A DNA stretch of 64,000 bases from Chloroflexota bacterium (GTDB lineage Bacteria > Chloroflexota > Dehalococcoidia > GIF9 > AB-539-J10). The translations under genes and the position numbers were made by a program. Where the stretch lies: contig JACAEN010000011.1 of the NCBI GenBank assembly GCA_013388845.1, forward strand, positions 1 to 64,000, written 5' to 3'. Of the stretch, positions 8,482 to 16,235 are shown in pieces; positions within the stretch are counted from its first letter, which is position 1, and every line of letters starts with the position of its first letter. The notes below the pieces were generated by a model that did not search any database, was not told where the DNA came from, and saw only the letters and a program-made list of their open reading frames with translations.

Positions 8482-8946
8482 ATGTTTTGTAGAAATTGCG
8501 GTAAAGAATTGACAGGGGCTCCAGAGTTTTGTATGAATTGTGGAGCTAAGCCAATGGCTGGCGCCAGTTTTTGCTCCGCCTGTGGTGCTCCCACGACGCC
8601 ACTAACGGAAATATGCGTTAAGTGTGGCGCAAGAGTAGCGAAGGAGCTAGTAGGGGATATATCACCAAAATCAAGACTCGCTGCCACTTTGCTTGCGTGG
8701 TTCCTCGGGGCATTCGGTGCACATCGATTCTACATTGGTAAGATCGGAACTGCAATTGTAATGCTTCTCTTAGGACTTGTAGGCATTGCAGGTTTGTCAA
8801 CTACATGGCTCTTTTGGTGGCTCTTTGTGCCCAACATATTTATAATAGCTCTTATAGCGGTAGGGATTTGGGCCTTTGTTGACTTTATATTCGCCGTTAC
8901 AGGACATATGAAAGACAAGGAAGGCAAGCTTATTCAAAAATGGTAG
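8482..8946 (+). CDS. Double zinc-ribbon, TM2-domain membrane protein
   Basis: A 154-residue protein. Residues 1-55 hold four CxxC pairs (CRNC, CMNC, CSAC, CVKC), enough for two zinc ribbons. Residues 64-150 are a TM2 domain: two membrane segments with the AWFLGAFGAHRFYIGK motif in the first and a WAFVDFIF segment in the second. TM2 proteins have no general function assigned. The N-terminal module is almost the same as that of the next gene, also at DNA level, so one half was duplicated and joined to different membrane parts. The ribosome site is weak (AAGAGAA). Confidence 0.85.
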   Translation: MFCRNCGKELTGAPEFCMNCGAKPMAGASFCSACGAPTTPLTEICVKCGARVAKELVGDISPKSRLAATLLAWFLGAFGAHRFYIGKIGTAIVMLLLGLVGIAGLSTTWLFWWLFVPNIFIIALIAVGIWAFVDFIFAVTGHMKDKEGKLIQKW

Positions 8947-8974
8947 CTATCAATGCCTGCAAGGGAAATAGGCG

Positions 8975-9466
8975 ATGTTTTGTAGAAACTGTGGTAAAGA
9001 GTTAACAGGGGCTCCAGAGTCTTGTATGAATTGTGGAGCTAAGCCAATGGCCGGTAGCAGTTTTTGCCCTGGCTGTGGTGCCCCCACAACGCCCTTAACT
9101 GAAATATGTATGAGATGTGGTGTGCGAGTGGCCAAGGCAATAAAGGGAGAGACTTGGAAGCCGACAACTGCGGGCATACTGAGTATCATTGCGGGAGCCA
9201 TTAGTGTGATCTTCTGTATAGTAGTTGTTGTGCTCGGTAGCACCATAGGCGCATTCTTTGGGTTTGAAGTAGTATGGGAATGGAGTACCTTTGCTATTCC
9301 CTCAATCATATTGGGGATAATTGCTATAGTAGGTGGTATCTATGCCTTGAGAAGAAGGATTTGGGGACTGGCGCTTGCCGGGGCTATCTGTGCACTCCCC
9401 GCTGGGTTTATTCTTGGGATACTCGCAATTATATTTGTCAGTTTGGGGAAGGGCGAATTTAAGTAA
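8975..9466 (+). CDS. Double zinc-ribbon membrane protein, DUF4190-like membrane region
   Basis: A 163-residue protein with the same eight-cysteine zinc-ribbon module as its upstream neighbour in residues 1-50, followed by a different membrane region of about three segments (residues 64-160). GILSIIAGAISVIFC and the glycine-rich later segments recall the DUF4190 type; this assignment is tentative. It starts 28 bases after the previous stop with no strong ribosome site. Likely cotranscribed with its neighbours. Function unknown; the zinc ribbons could bind a protein partner or nucleic acid. Confidence 0.8.
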   Translation: MFCRNCGKELTGAPESCMNCGAKPMAGSSFCPGCGAPTTPLTEICMRCGVRVAKAIKGETWKPTTAGILSIIAGAISVIFCIVVVVLGSTIGAFFGFEVVWEWSTFAIPSIILGIIAIVGGIYALRRRIWGLALAGAICALPAGFILGILAIIFVSLGKGEFK

Positions 9467-9530
9467 AGTCCAAGATTTTGCAAGTTAGTGAATCAGGTTT
9501 GAAAAACTTTAAGGACGGAAAGGAGGTAAG

Positions 9531-9851
9531 ATGGAAAAGAAGTATCGTTTTCTACCCTTTGCAGCCAGGGTTTTGAGAATCGTAGGGTGGATAATCTTGG
9601 TGGTTGGCGTTATTGGTTCGATTGTTTACGGAATTGTGATGGGTAGTGCTGCAAATGGAACTGCAGGTGGGCTTGCAGGTGGGCTTACAGGTTTTTTTAT
9701 AGCTGTTGTGGGAGTAATTTTCTCCTTCTTGACCTGGGTGTTCTCGCTGGCAAGTAGTGAACTAATTTATCTGTTTATGGATGTGGAAGAGAACACCAGA
9801 AACACAGCTGAGGGCATTGCCATTATTAAAGAGAAATCAAGGCAGGCCTGA
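9531..9851 (+). CDS. Small membrane protein, paralogue of the next gene
   Basis: A 106-residue protein with an excellent Shine-Dalgarno (AAAGGAGGT). It has two hydrophobic segments (about 17-41 and 47-75), with a glycine/alanine repeat AGGLAGGLTG between them. The C-terminal part, LFMDVEENTRNTAEGIAII, is closely matched in the next protein. I do not recognise the family. Position in the run of membrane genes suggests a common job, perhaps in envelope organisation, but this is only inference from context. Confidence 0.75.
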   Translation: MEKKYRFLPFAARVLRIVGWIILVVGVIGSIVYGIVMGSAANGTAGGLAGGLTGFFIAVVGVIFSFLTWVFSLASSELIYLFMDVEENTRNTAEGIAIIKEKSRQA

Positions 9852-9875
9852 ATTTGCGCCTCTGATAATTACTGA

Positions 9876-10256
9876 ATGAGTGTAACAATGTCTTCCTTCT
9901 TTGGCAAGTTCGTGGAAAAGTTACGGCTACTAATCCCCAAGAGGATGCGCGATTCTTGGCAAACAAGGCGGAGGGTGAGGAAGCCGCAGGAATATTACTA
10001 CATAAAATATGCGATTAGCGTTTTGCGGGTGATAGCGTGGGTGATATTAGTAATTGGCTTTATTGGGTCGCTGGTCTGGGGAATCACTGTAGGTGGAATT
10101 GGAGGTGGAGGTCGGATTGTACTAGGAATAGTTGGTTCATTCTTGGCTTGGCTACTATTAATTGCAGCTAGAGAACTTCTAAAATTATTTATGGATGTAA
10201 GGGAAAATACCGGAAACAGTGCGGAGCGCGCCGTTATCGTGAGGAAACCACGCTGA
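9876..10256 (+). CDS. Small membrane protein, paralogue of the previous gene
   Basis: A 126-residue protein whose residues 45-126 repeat the pattern of the gene before it: SVLRVIAWVILVIGFIGSL, a glycine-rich linker, a second hydrophobic segment, then LFMDVRENTGNSAERAVIV. A basic 40-residue N-terminal extension with an Arg-rich patch is unique to this copy. ATG 9876 is used; ATG 9888 is a possible alternative and neither has a strong ribosome site. The pair probably arose by tandem duplication. Function unknown. Confidence 0.72.
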   Translation: MSVTMSSFFGKFVEKLRLLIPKRMRDSWQTRRRVRKPQEYYYIKYAISVLRVIAWVILVIGFIGSLVWGITVGGIGGGGRIVLGIVGSFLAWLLLIAARELLKLFMDVRENTGNSAERAVIVRKPR

Positions 10257-10270
10257 GGCAAACCTCTGTC

Positions 10271-10627
10271 TTAGCAAGTTATGTGAATCAAGGCAGCAAC
10301 CTTCTTCTGTTCGGCAAGCTCATTTAGCTTAGCGACGGCGTCATGAGACGCTTGAACCAGCAGGTTCATGTTATTCGCCTTAGCCCAATTTTCCGCCTCA
10401 GGAGCTATATGGGCAGCGCTGTCAGTTCCCGTGCCGATAATTATTGTTTCAGGCTGACCCTGACTCAATTCCTCCAATTCCTGCCTCTTGATTTCGTGGC
10501 TGCTGAACATCAATAGGCTGCCTTTCCGCTTCTTTACCGTGCCATCGGCGAAAATCAAAATATCCCGGCGGTATTTCTTGCCTTCAACTACTATAGACCC
10601 GAAGGTAAGTTCATCTATTCTAGCCAC
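10271..10627 (-). CDS. Mth938/AAMDC-like protein (DUF498)
   Basis: A 118-residue protein of the Mth938-like fold, known from archaeal Mth938, mitochondrial NDUFAF3 and human AAMDC. The recognisable parts are the N-terminal FGSIVVEGKKYRRDILI, a central TIIIGTGTDS and the ending with paired helices and VAALIHITC. No catalytic residues are established for the family. It converges on the membrane cluster with a 14-base gap and is followed upstream by a radical SAM gene on the same strand, 131 bases away, with which it may be linked. Confidence 0.75.
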   Translation of the reverse strand: MARIDELTFGSIVVEGKKYRRDILIFADGTVKKRKGSLLMFSSHEIKRQELEELSQGQPETIIIGTGTDSAAHIAPEAENWAKANNMNLLVQASHDAVAKLNELAEQKKVAALIHITC

Positions 10628-10758
10628 GAAATTTACCCCTCCGTCCTCTGATTCCCTTACTGCCTCGTAAATCGGCTTTTTGCTTGCTGTTCTGCTTTAT
10701 GGCCCGGCCATGCTTAAAACGATTCAGGTTGACAAATCCTTTTGCCACTACTATCCCC

Positions 10759-12006
10759 TTAAATAAAGCTGTCCTTCAGTTTGAATATCGCCTCCTCAAC
10801 ATTGTTACCCTGTGCTCTGAGGTGTTTTATAGCTTGTTCTATTTTGTCGTGTTTGTGGCTATCGCTGAGGTCAGCTAGCCTATTGTATAAACCAGCGCGC
10901 TTGCCCAATCTGAAGTTGAGTCTTTCCTCGTCTGGCAAAGATAAATACTTATTTATGACATTAAGGCATTTCTCCTTATCCTCGGGCATTTTGCCTTCGA
11001 CCTCCATCAATAAGTTAAGTATGTGGTCGCTCGTAAGATAGCTATTAACTTGCAAGTTTTGGATGAAAACAGCTATTTCCTTTGCTACTTCGTCCTCTGT
11101 TTGTAGCTCAAAATCGCCATCTTGTAACCTTGTCCACAACGGCATGGTTGGGGTGATATGGAGGCTGCGCAGCCTGATATAGTCCGGATTAATCTCATTT
11201 AATACCCTAGCTGTTTCTTGGGCATGTCCTTGAGACATCTTCTTGCCTCCCAGACCAGGCATGACGTATTCACATAGGGAAATGCCTGCTTCTTTCACTT
11301 TGTTTCCACCGGCGATGTGGTTCTTAGCAGTGCATCCCTTTTCCATATAGGCCAGCAGAGGGTCATAGCCAGTCTCTAGTCCAATGTGAATCCTATCCAG
11401 CCCGGCATCCTTGAGTTCCTTTAACTCCGCTAACGACTTTCTAGCCGTTGTAGGGGACCGACCATATGTAGTTACTCTATTTAAGCTGGGGAAGGTTTTT
11501 CTGAGGAACGTAATCACCTGAACTAGGTCGGGGGTGCGCATGATCAGGCTATTAGAATCCTGGAGGAAGGCTGATTTGCCTCCTGTCGCCAGCCAGAGGG
11601 CGACATTATGTACACATTGCCCATATTGAGGTTGATTACAAAGCATTGCTGCTACTTCTCTCACCTTATCGCCGTAGCCCATCTTCCAGGCTATTTCTTT
11701 TACGCCCTCGCTGATAGCCTCAATCGCCTCGATATCTTTTATGATCTCTGCCACTGACCTCAGCTCGAACTTGCGGCCTTTGTATATTGGGCAGAACTGG
11801 CATCTATTCCAGGGGCAATTCCTAGTAGCTCTTATCAGCAGGGAATAAGCCTCGCTGGGAGGTCTTATAGGGCCTAGCTCAAAGATATGGCTCAACTTCT
11901 CTGTGACTGAGTAACTTAGCATTTTGCGTATTTTAGCTTGTCGAAAGGGAATCGGCAAATGGACTTCTCGCTTTTCACTATGGTAATATTTGTAACTTAA
12001 ATCCAC
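10759..12006 (-). CDS. Radical SAM protein of unknown substrate
   Basis: A 415-residue radical SAM protein with cluster cysteines in NCPWNRCQFC near residues 64-73, here spaced Cx4CxxC, and a barrel with RIHIGLETGYDP near 200 and EYVMPGLGG near 250 as in Elp3/HemN-type enzymes. No accessory cluster or cobalamin domain is evident. The C-terminal 100 residues are helical and charged. The first codon is GTG at 12006; no ribosome site precedes it and a palindrome begins there, so the start is uncertain (next Met is about residue 29). The reaction cannot be named. Confidence 0.82.
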   Translation of the reverse strand: MDLSYKYYHSEKREVHLPIPFRQAKIRKMLSYSVTEKLSHIFELGPIRPPSEAYSLLIRATRNCPWNRCQFCPIYKGRKFELRSVAEIIKDIEAIEAISEGVKEIAWKMGYGDKVREVAAMLCNQPQYGQCVHNVALWLATGGKSAFLQDSNSLIMRTPDLVQVITFLRKTFPSLNRVTTYGRSPTTARKSLAELKELKDAGLDRIHIGLETGYDPLLAYMEKGCTAKNHIAGGNKVKEAGISLCEYVMPGLGGKKMSQGHAQETARVLNEINPDYIRLRSLHITPTMPLWTRLQDGDFELQTEDEVAKEIAVFIQNLQVNSYLTSDHILNLLMEVEGKMPEDKEKCLNVINKYLSLPDEERLNFRLGKRAGLYNRLADLSDSHKHDKIEQAIKHLRAQGNNVEEAIFKLKDSFI

Positions 12007-12033
12007 CCACGAAAATCTTGTGACTTTTTTGGG
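12006..12033. repeat. Palindrome of the CCCACGAAAATC family, degenerate copy
   Basis: CCCACGAAAATC is followed by the loop TTGT and then GACTTTTTTGGG. The left arm and loop are identical to the copy at 18269; the right arm is diverged. It lies between divergent genes and reaches the GTG start of the radical SAM gene. Confidence 0.6.
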
Positions 12034-12042
12034 TTAACTTAA

Positions 12043-12675
12043 ATGGGACGATTTGAATTAATCTCCTTTGACGCTGAAGGGACGCTAGTAACCCCCGTTT
12101 TCAGCGAGACTATATGGCATGAAGCCATCCCGGCGCTTTATGCTCAGAAGAGGGGAATTGGCCTTGCTCAAGCCAAGAAGTGCATTGCTAAAGAGTATAA
12201 TAAGATTGGCGACCAGAGGCTGGAATGGTATGACATCGAATATTGGTTTAGCTATCTTGATTTGGGTCCTTCTGAGCCTGTGATACAAAGCTGCCTAAAT
12301 AAGATAGCTCATTATCCTGAGGTAATTGAGGTCCTTTCTTCCTTAGCCAATGAATATAAGCTGATTGTGGCCTCAGGCACGCCGCTAGAGCTATTACATT
12401 GCTTATTGCGAGATATCAAACCTTATTTTGTTCGAATTTTTTCCTCCATTTCACATTATAGGCAAGTAAAAAGCCCTGATTTTTACCTCCGGATATGTGA
12501 AGAGATGGGGGTCAAGCCAAGCCAAGTTATCCATGTGGGTGATAACTGGCAATTTGATTTTCTCAATGCCCGTCAGGCTGGCCTAAATGTTTTCTATATT
12601 GACAGGTCGGGGAAAAACCATCAGGAATCTCTTAGCGATTTGACTCAATTAAAGCATCTCCTCTCATCTCTCTGA
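12043..12675 (+). CDS. HAD-family hydrolase
   Basis: A 210-residue haloacid dehalogenase-type phosphohydrolase. All four motifs are in place: FDAEGTL at residues 9-15 with the nucleophile Asp10, VASGTP near 110 (motif II), a Lys in VKSPDF near 145 (motif III) and HVGDNWQFD near 167 (motif IV acids). The helical cap lies between motifs I and II (subclass I). Ser/Thr, sugar or nucleotide phosphates are all possible substrates. The next genes are split transketolase, so a sugar phosphate is a reasonable guess but not shown. Confidence 0.87.
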   Translation: MGRFELISFDAEGTLVTPVFSETIWHEAIPALYAQKRGIGLAQAKKCIAKEYNKIGDQRLEWYDIEYWFSYLDLGPSEPVIQSCLNKIAHYPEVIEVLSSLANEYKLIVASGTPLELLHCLLRDIKPYFVRIFSSISHYRQVKSPDFYLRICEEMGVKPSQVIHVGDNWQFDFLNARQAGLNVFYIDRSGKNHQESLSDLTQLKHLLSSL

Positions 12676-12761
12676 TGTAGTATGTTCTCTTTCGGTCTGA
12701 AGGTAGCTTAGTCACTATAGACATTGCAAGCCATTCTGGGTTACAATTTAGTCCTTGACCG

Positions 12762-13628
12762 ATGCCAAATCGTAGCGAAGTGTCTCCAGGAAGCGCCTCT
12801 CCGGGTAATGGTTTCAACTTGTCCACAGCAGAGCTCAAGGAAATGGCTAAAAAGCTGCGCCGTCATGTAATCGCCATGACGGCTACGGCAGGCAGCGGGC
12901 ATCCCGGTGGCTCTCTCTCAGCAGCCGATATTATTACAGCACTTTATTTTAAGGTCTTGCGCCATGATCCTGAAAATCCCCAGTGGCCAGAGCGTGACCG
13001 ATTTATATTGAGCAAGGGACATGCCGCTCCAATTTTGTACGCTGCCCTAGCCGAAGCTGGCTACTTTCCCGTGGCAGAGTTGGCAACATTGAGAAAGTTA
13101 GATAGCCGCCTCCAGGGACACACTGACAAGAAGTTCACCCCCGGGGTGGAAATGTCCGCCGGTTCTTTAGGCATGGGGTTGTCCTTCGCTATCGGCGTTG
13201 CCCTAGCCGCCAGGCTAGATTCCAAGACTTATCGGACCTATGTTCTTCTTAGTGACGGGGAATGTGAGGAGGGGCAAACCTGGGAGGCAGCTCTTTCAGC
13301 GGCCCACTTCAAGCTAGATAACCTAACAGCTATAGTTGACTACAATGGTATGCAGCTCAGCGGATGGGTTCGGGACATCATGAACCTTGAGCCTTTTACT
13401 CGGAAGTGGCAAGCTTTTGGCTGGCATAGTCTTGATATAGACGGACATGACTTTAAGCAAATCTTGTCCGCTTGCCAAGGGGCTGAAAAGATAAAAGGCA
13501 AGCCCACTGTCATCGTCGCCCGCACCATTAAAGGCAGGGGGGTTAGCTTCATGGAAAACAATGTGGTGTTTCACGGCAAGGCACCTACCTGGGAAGAAGC
13601 CGAAAGGGCACTAAAGGAGTTAGAGTAG
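12762..13628 (+). CDS. Transketolase, N-terminal subunit
   Basis: The thiamine-diphosphate-binding half of a split transketolase (288 residues), which moves two-carbon units between sugar phosphates. GHPGGSLS near residue 49 is the family motif. The cofactor site is SDGECEEGQTWEA near 167, ending in an Asn of VDYN near 195, and KGHAAP near 86 carries the active-site His. The C-terminal subunit starts two bases after this gene's stop, so the pair are cotranslated and form a heterotetramer as in other split forms. The first 25 residues are not conserved and the start may lie further in. Confidence 0.92.
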   Translation: MPNRSEVSPGSASPGNGFNLSTAELKEMAKKLRRHVIAMTATAGSGHPGGSLSAADIITALYFKVLRHDPENPQWPERDRFILSKGHAAPILYAALAEAGYFPVAELATLRKLDSRLQGHTDKKFTPGVEMSAGSLGMGLSFAIGVALAARLDSKTYRTYVLLSDGECEEGQTWEAALSAAHFKLDNLTAIVDYNGMQLSGWVRDIMNLEPFTRKWQAFGWHSLDIDGHDFKQILSACQGAEKIKGKPTVIVARTIKGRGVSFMENNVVFHGKAPTWEEAERALKELE

Positions 13629-13630
13629 GT

Positions 13631-14566
13631 ATGGCGGAAGCGTCTACTCGGGAAACTTACGGCAAAACTTTAGTAGAACTGGGCAGGCAAAATAAAGACA
13701 TTGTTGTTCTGGACGCCGATTTATCGCCCTCCACAATGACCAGTATTTTCGCCCGGGAGTTTCCTGACCGCTTTTTTAACTGCGGCCTAACGGAACAAAA
13801 CATGGTTGGCGTAGCTGCTGGCCTAGCAGCTTCAGGTAAAACTGTCTTTGTCAGCACTTTCGTCGTTTTTGTCGTCTGTCGCTGTTTTGACCAGCTAAGG
13901 CTATGCATTTCCCAGCCAGAACTAAACGTAAAAATCGTCGCCACTCATGGTGGCATCACTGTTGGTGAAGACGGTAGCTCCCATCACGCCATTGAGGACT
14001 TGGCGTTGACTTGTGCTCTCCCGAGCTTCACCGTAGTCGTCCCCGCCGATGCCATAGAGACTGCTGAAGCAGTAAAAGCGGCAGCAAGTAACTATGGACC
14101 GTTCTACATCAGGCTAAGCCGTCCTAAGACACCGATTGTTTACCCCGAAGGCTATCACTTCACATTAGGCAAAGCAGTAACCGTGAGACAGGGCAAGGAT
14201 GCCACTGTTATAGCCATAGGCATCATGGTCGCTAAGGCTCTGGAGGCAGCAGATGTCTTAGCTAGAGAAGGTATAGATTGCCGGGTAATCAACATGCCTA
14301 CTCTCAAACCTTTGGATGAAGCAGCCATAGTCAAAGCGGCCTCAGAGACGGGCGCAATTGTCGTCGCTGAAGAGCACTTAGCCCAGGGTGGTCTGGGCAG
14401 CCGAGTTGCTCAGGTGGTCACCAGAAGGAAGCCAGTGCCTATGGAATTCGTCAACCTTGGTGACAGGTATGCTGTATCAGGCAAAGCTGAAGAGCTGCTT
14501 CAAAGATACGGATTGACCGCTGGAGACATTGCAGAGTCAGTGAAATCAGTGGTCAAGAGAAAGTAG
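13631..14566 (+). CDS. Transketolase, C-terminal subunit
   Basis: The pyrimidine-binding and C-terminal halves of split transketolase (311 residues). The catalytic Glu lies in CGLTEQNMVGVAAG near residue 56, the HGG-TVGEDGSSHHAIED segment near 105 is typical, and the C-terminal domain starts near 190. It works with the upstream subunit in the non-oxidative pentose phosphate pathway. With the fructose-6-phosphate aldolase/transaldolase-like gene at 55264 it would interconvert C5, C6 and C7 sugars without an oxidative branch. Confidence 0.92.
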   Translation: MAEASTRETYGKTLVELGRQNKDIVVLDADLSPSTMTSIFAREFPDRFFNCGLTEQNMVGVAAGLAASGKTVFVSTFVVFVVCRCFDQLRLCISQPELNVKIVATHGGITVGEDGSSHHAIEDLALTCALPSFTVVVPADAIETAEAVKAAASNYGPFYIRLSRPKTPIVYPEGYHFTLGKAVTVRQGKDATVIAIGIMVAKALEAADVLAREGIDCRVINMPTLKPLDEAAIVKAASETGAIVVAEEHLAQGGLGSRVAQVVTRRKPVPMEFVNLGDRYAVSGKAEELLQRYGLTAGDIAESVKSVVKRK

Positions 14567-14662
14567 TATTTCCAAGCCCGGCAACAGGACTTACGTCTCT
14601 AGTCGAAGCAATCTCGAGAATGCCAACGAGATTGCCACGCTGAGTGTACCCTGAGCGAAGGC

Positions 14663-14699
14663 GAGATTCTTTGCCCCGACAAGCGGGGGTTCAGAATGG
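14663..14699. repeat. Partial TCATTCTGA/GCCCCGA-family repeat
   Basis: GAGATTCTTTGCCCCGACAA and the following bases to CAGAATG match 6642-6677 with few differences. It lies in the 284-base gap after transketolase, which otherwise holds only the promoter of the next gene. Confidence 0.65.
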
Positions 14700-14765
14700 C
14701 CAGAAGCAAAGGCTTCGCAATACCTTTTGTATCGCGACACTGTATGACAAAGAACTAGGAAACGA

Positions 14766-14794
14766 TTGACGGTGCGTAGGGGTGATTATATAAT
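14766..14794 (+). promoter_or_regulatory. Promoter of the CFI-box secreted protein
   Basis: TTGACG at 14766-14771 and TATAAT at 14789-14794 are 17 bases apart. A second -10-like TATAGG lies at 14801-14806, just before a leader box (14811-14834) that is shared with the bamA and DUF169 upstream regions. Confidence 0.6.
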
Positions 14795-14810
14795 AGGGGC
14801 TATAGGCTAT

Positions 14811-14834
14811 AACTTTGGAAAAGTTAAACTATTG
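14811..14834 (+). promoter_or_regulatory. Shared leader box, copy A
   Basis: A 24-base element, roughly TTTGGAAAAGTTAAACTATT, aligned with copies at 16141-16165 and 20536-20559. Here it is followed directly by the ribosome site, without the hairpin seen in the other two. Confidence 0.5.
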
Positions 14835-14850
14835 TAGAAGGAGGTGGGAC

Positions 14851-15663
14851 ATGAGTAGATATATAAGGGTCGTACTGGCGGCTTTGCTCATCGTGAGCGG
14901 GGTTTTGATCTTCTTGCCCTCCGGCTACGTAAGTGCTGGAGGAATAGTTTTGAACGCGGGCTTCGAGAAAGGAGAAGGAGAAATCCCGTCCAACTGGAAC
15001 CTGACTGGAAACGCTACGCGCGTAGATACCGGCCCCGTCTATGCCGGTAATTGGAGTGCTCGGATAACAGGCAGTAATGATACGCTTACCCAGTGGCTGT
15101 GGGTCGGAAATATTACCTGGCCAGTGACTTACGATGCTTGGGGATGGATATATGTTTCCGGCAATGTCACCGGTGCCATCGCTCTGGATTTCTGGGCGGG
15201 CAAAGAAGGCACCCAACTGAGTCCAACAACACAGCTGTCCGCCACCGACACGAATGGTTACTATGTACAGGGAACCAGCACCATACAGGCGCCGCCCGGA
15301 ACGACATATGTAAGAATCCGTCTTCTGGGAACGGGTTGGCATGAAGGGGCGGAAGTGCGGTTTGATGAGATTGGTTTCTATCCGCCGATGGGGGGCTACT
15401 GCTTTATTGCGACCGCGGCTTATGGCACAGGAACAGCCAGTCAGCTTGACATACTGCGCGATTTCCGAGACCAAGTATTACTGAAGAATGCCTTGGGTTC
15501 GCAATTTGTAGCGGCTTATTACAGGCTCAGTCCCCCTGTGGCCAACTTCATAGCAACGAACGATTTTCTGCGCACGGTTGTCAGGGAGACGCTGATCGAT
15601 CCGTTGGTAAGTCTCCTGCAATGGTCGCAGGATTTCTGGAGAACACAGCCAGGCCCCCCCTGA
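14851..15663 (+). CDS. Secreted protein with C-terminal CFI-box domain
   Basis: A 270-residue exported protein. Residues 1-30 form a signal peptide ending VSAGG. Residues 31-185 look like an all-beta carbohydrate-binding-type domain (opening LNAGFEKGEGE, many Trp/Thr/Asn). Then comes CFIATAAYG at about 190, the CFI box, followed by a helical tail with LRDFRD and YYRLSPPVA, which marks CFI-box-CTERM proteins found on surfaces of bacteria and archaea. No transmembrane anchor follows. ATG 14851 is chosen because AGGAGG lies six bases upstream. Its leader shares a box with bamA, which begins 570 bases downstream, so the two may be coregulated. Ligand unknown. Confidence 0.82.
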   Translation: MSRYIRVVLAALLIVSGVLIFLPSGYVSAGGIVLNAGFEKGEGEIPSNWNLTGNATRVDTGPVYAGNWSARITGSNDTLTQWLWVGNITWPVTYDAWGWIYVSGNVTGAIALDFWAGKEGTQLSPTTQLSATDTNGYYVQGTSTIQAPPGTTYVRIRLLGTGWHEGAEVRFDEIGFYPPMGGYCFIATAAYGTGTASQLDILRDFRDQVLLKNALGSQFVAAYYRLSPPVANFIATNDFLRTVVRETLIDPLVSLLQWSQDFWRTQPGPP

Positions 15664-15895
15664 GTCCGGGCCTTCTATGGTGTAGTCGCTGTTCAGGCGG
15701 ACTGGCATGGCGGAAAGCTCGCATATTGGGTGAAAACACGCCGGAAATGCAGTTGGATGCTGTGTGAGATAAAAAAGTGGATTGGGGTAGGTGCGAGGTA
15801 GAGTGATGATGGTGTCGAGAGAGTTGTCAGGCTGCTAGCGGAAGTACGGCTTAACGAAGCCATGTCGGGATTGTAAGACACATGTGACGCGAAGA

Positions 15896-15924
15896 TTGAC
15901 AAACTTTCGAAGACAAGGTATTAT
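15896..15924 (+). promoter_or_regulatory. Candidate promoter upstream of bamA
   Basis: TTGACA (15896-15901) and TATTAT (15919-15924) are 17 bases apart. It would give bamA a leader of about 300 bases that includes the box and hairpin below. Confidence 0.5.
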
Positions 15925-16140
15925 GCAGCCTCAGAGTGCTTGCCAGTCGGGAACGATAGGTAAGTTCTCCGAGGAAACCGAGCGTATTTTCTAGCTTACA
16001 AGCTTGCTAATATAAGAGTTGATATGAGAGCTGGCACTCAGCCTCTATCACGAAATGCGCTGACTGTTTACCAATCCGACGAAAATCTTGAAAATCCCGA
16101 AGAAGCGCGACAACGTGGGAGGTGACGCACTATGGACTAA

Positions 16141-16188
16141 GATTTGGGAAAAGCTAGACTATTACGTCAGGGAGAATCCCTGAGACGT
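16141..16188 (+). promoter_or_regulatory. Leader box copy B followed by hairpin, upstream of bamA
   Basis: The box GATTTGGGAAAAGCTAGACT and ATTAC (16141-16165) runs into a hairpin: outer stem ACGTC/GACGT and inner AGGGA/TCCCT around GAA, with a two-base bulge (16164-16188). The same order, box then hairpin then ribosome site, occurs before the first DUF169 gene. No long T tract follows, so a simple terminator is less likely. Confidence 0.5.
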
Positions 16189-16235
16189 GTTAGTTCTTTG
16201 ATATATTACCAAACAATGAAGAGGAGGTAAAACAA

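Larger units (their letters stand above)
15664..16235. other. Long intergenic region upstream of bamA
   Basis: No gene is seen in these 572 bases. The first 230 bases show no structure I can name. A promoter lies at 15896-15924, a leader box at 16141-16165 and a hairpin at 16164-16188. A two-codon ATG-GAC-TAA follows GGGAGGTG at 16117-16124 but has no evident role. Confidence 0.6.

Noticed and set aside
8433-9309. Minus-strand open frames under the zinc-ribbon genes
   Set aside because: They mirror the repeated zinc-ribbon codons on the other strand and have no start signals or family match.
16117-16140. Two-codon ORF ATG-GAC-TAA behind a strong Shine-Dalgarno
   Set aside because: Too short to support as a gene; the region aligns with the -10 area of the DUF169 promoter, so the match may be chance. 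Noted only in the intergenic entry.
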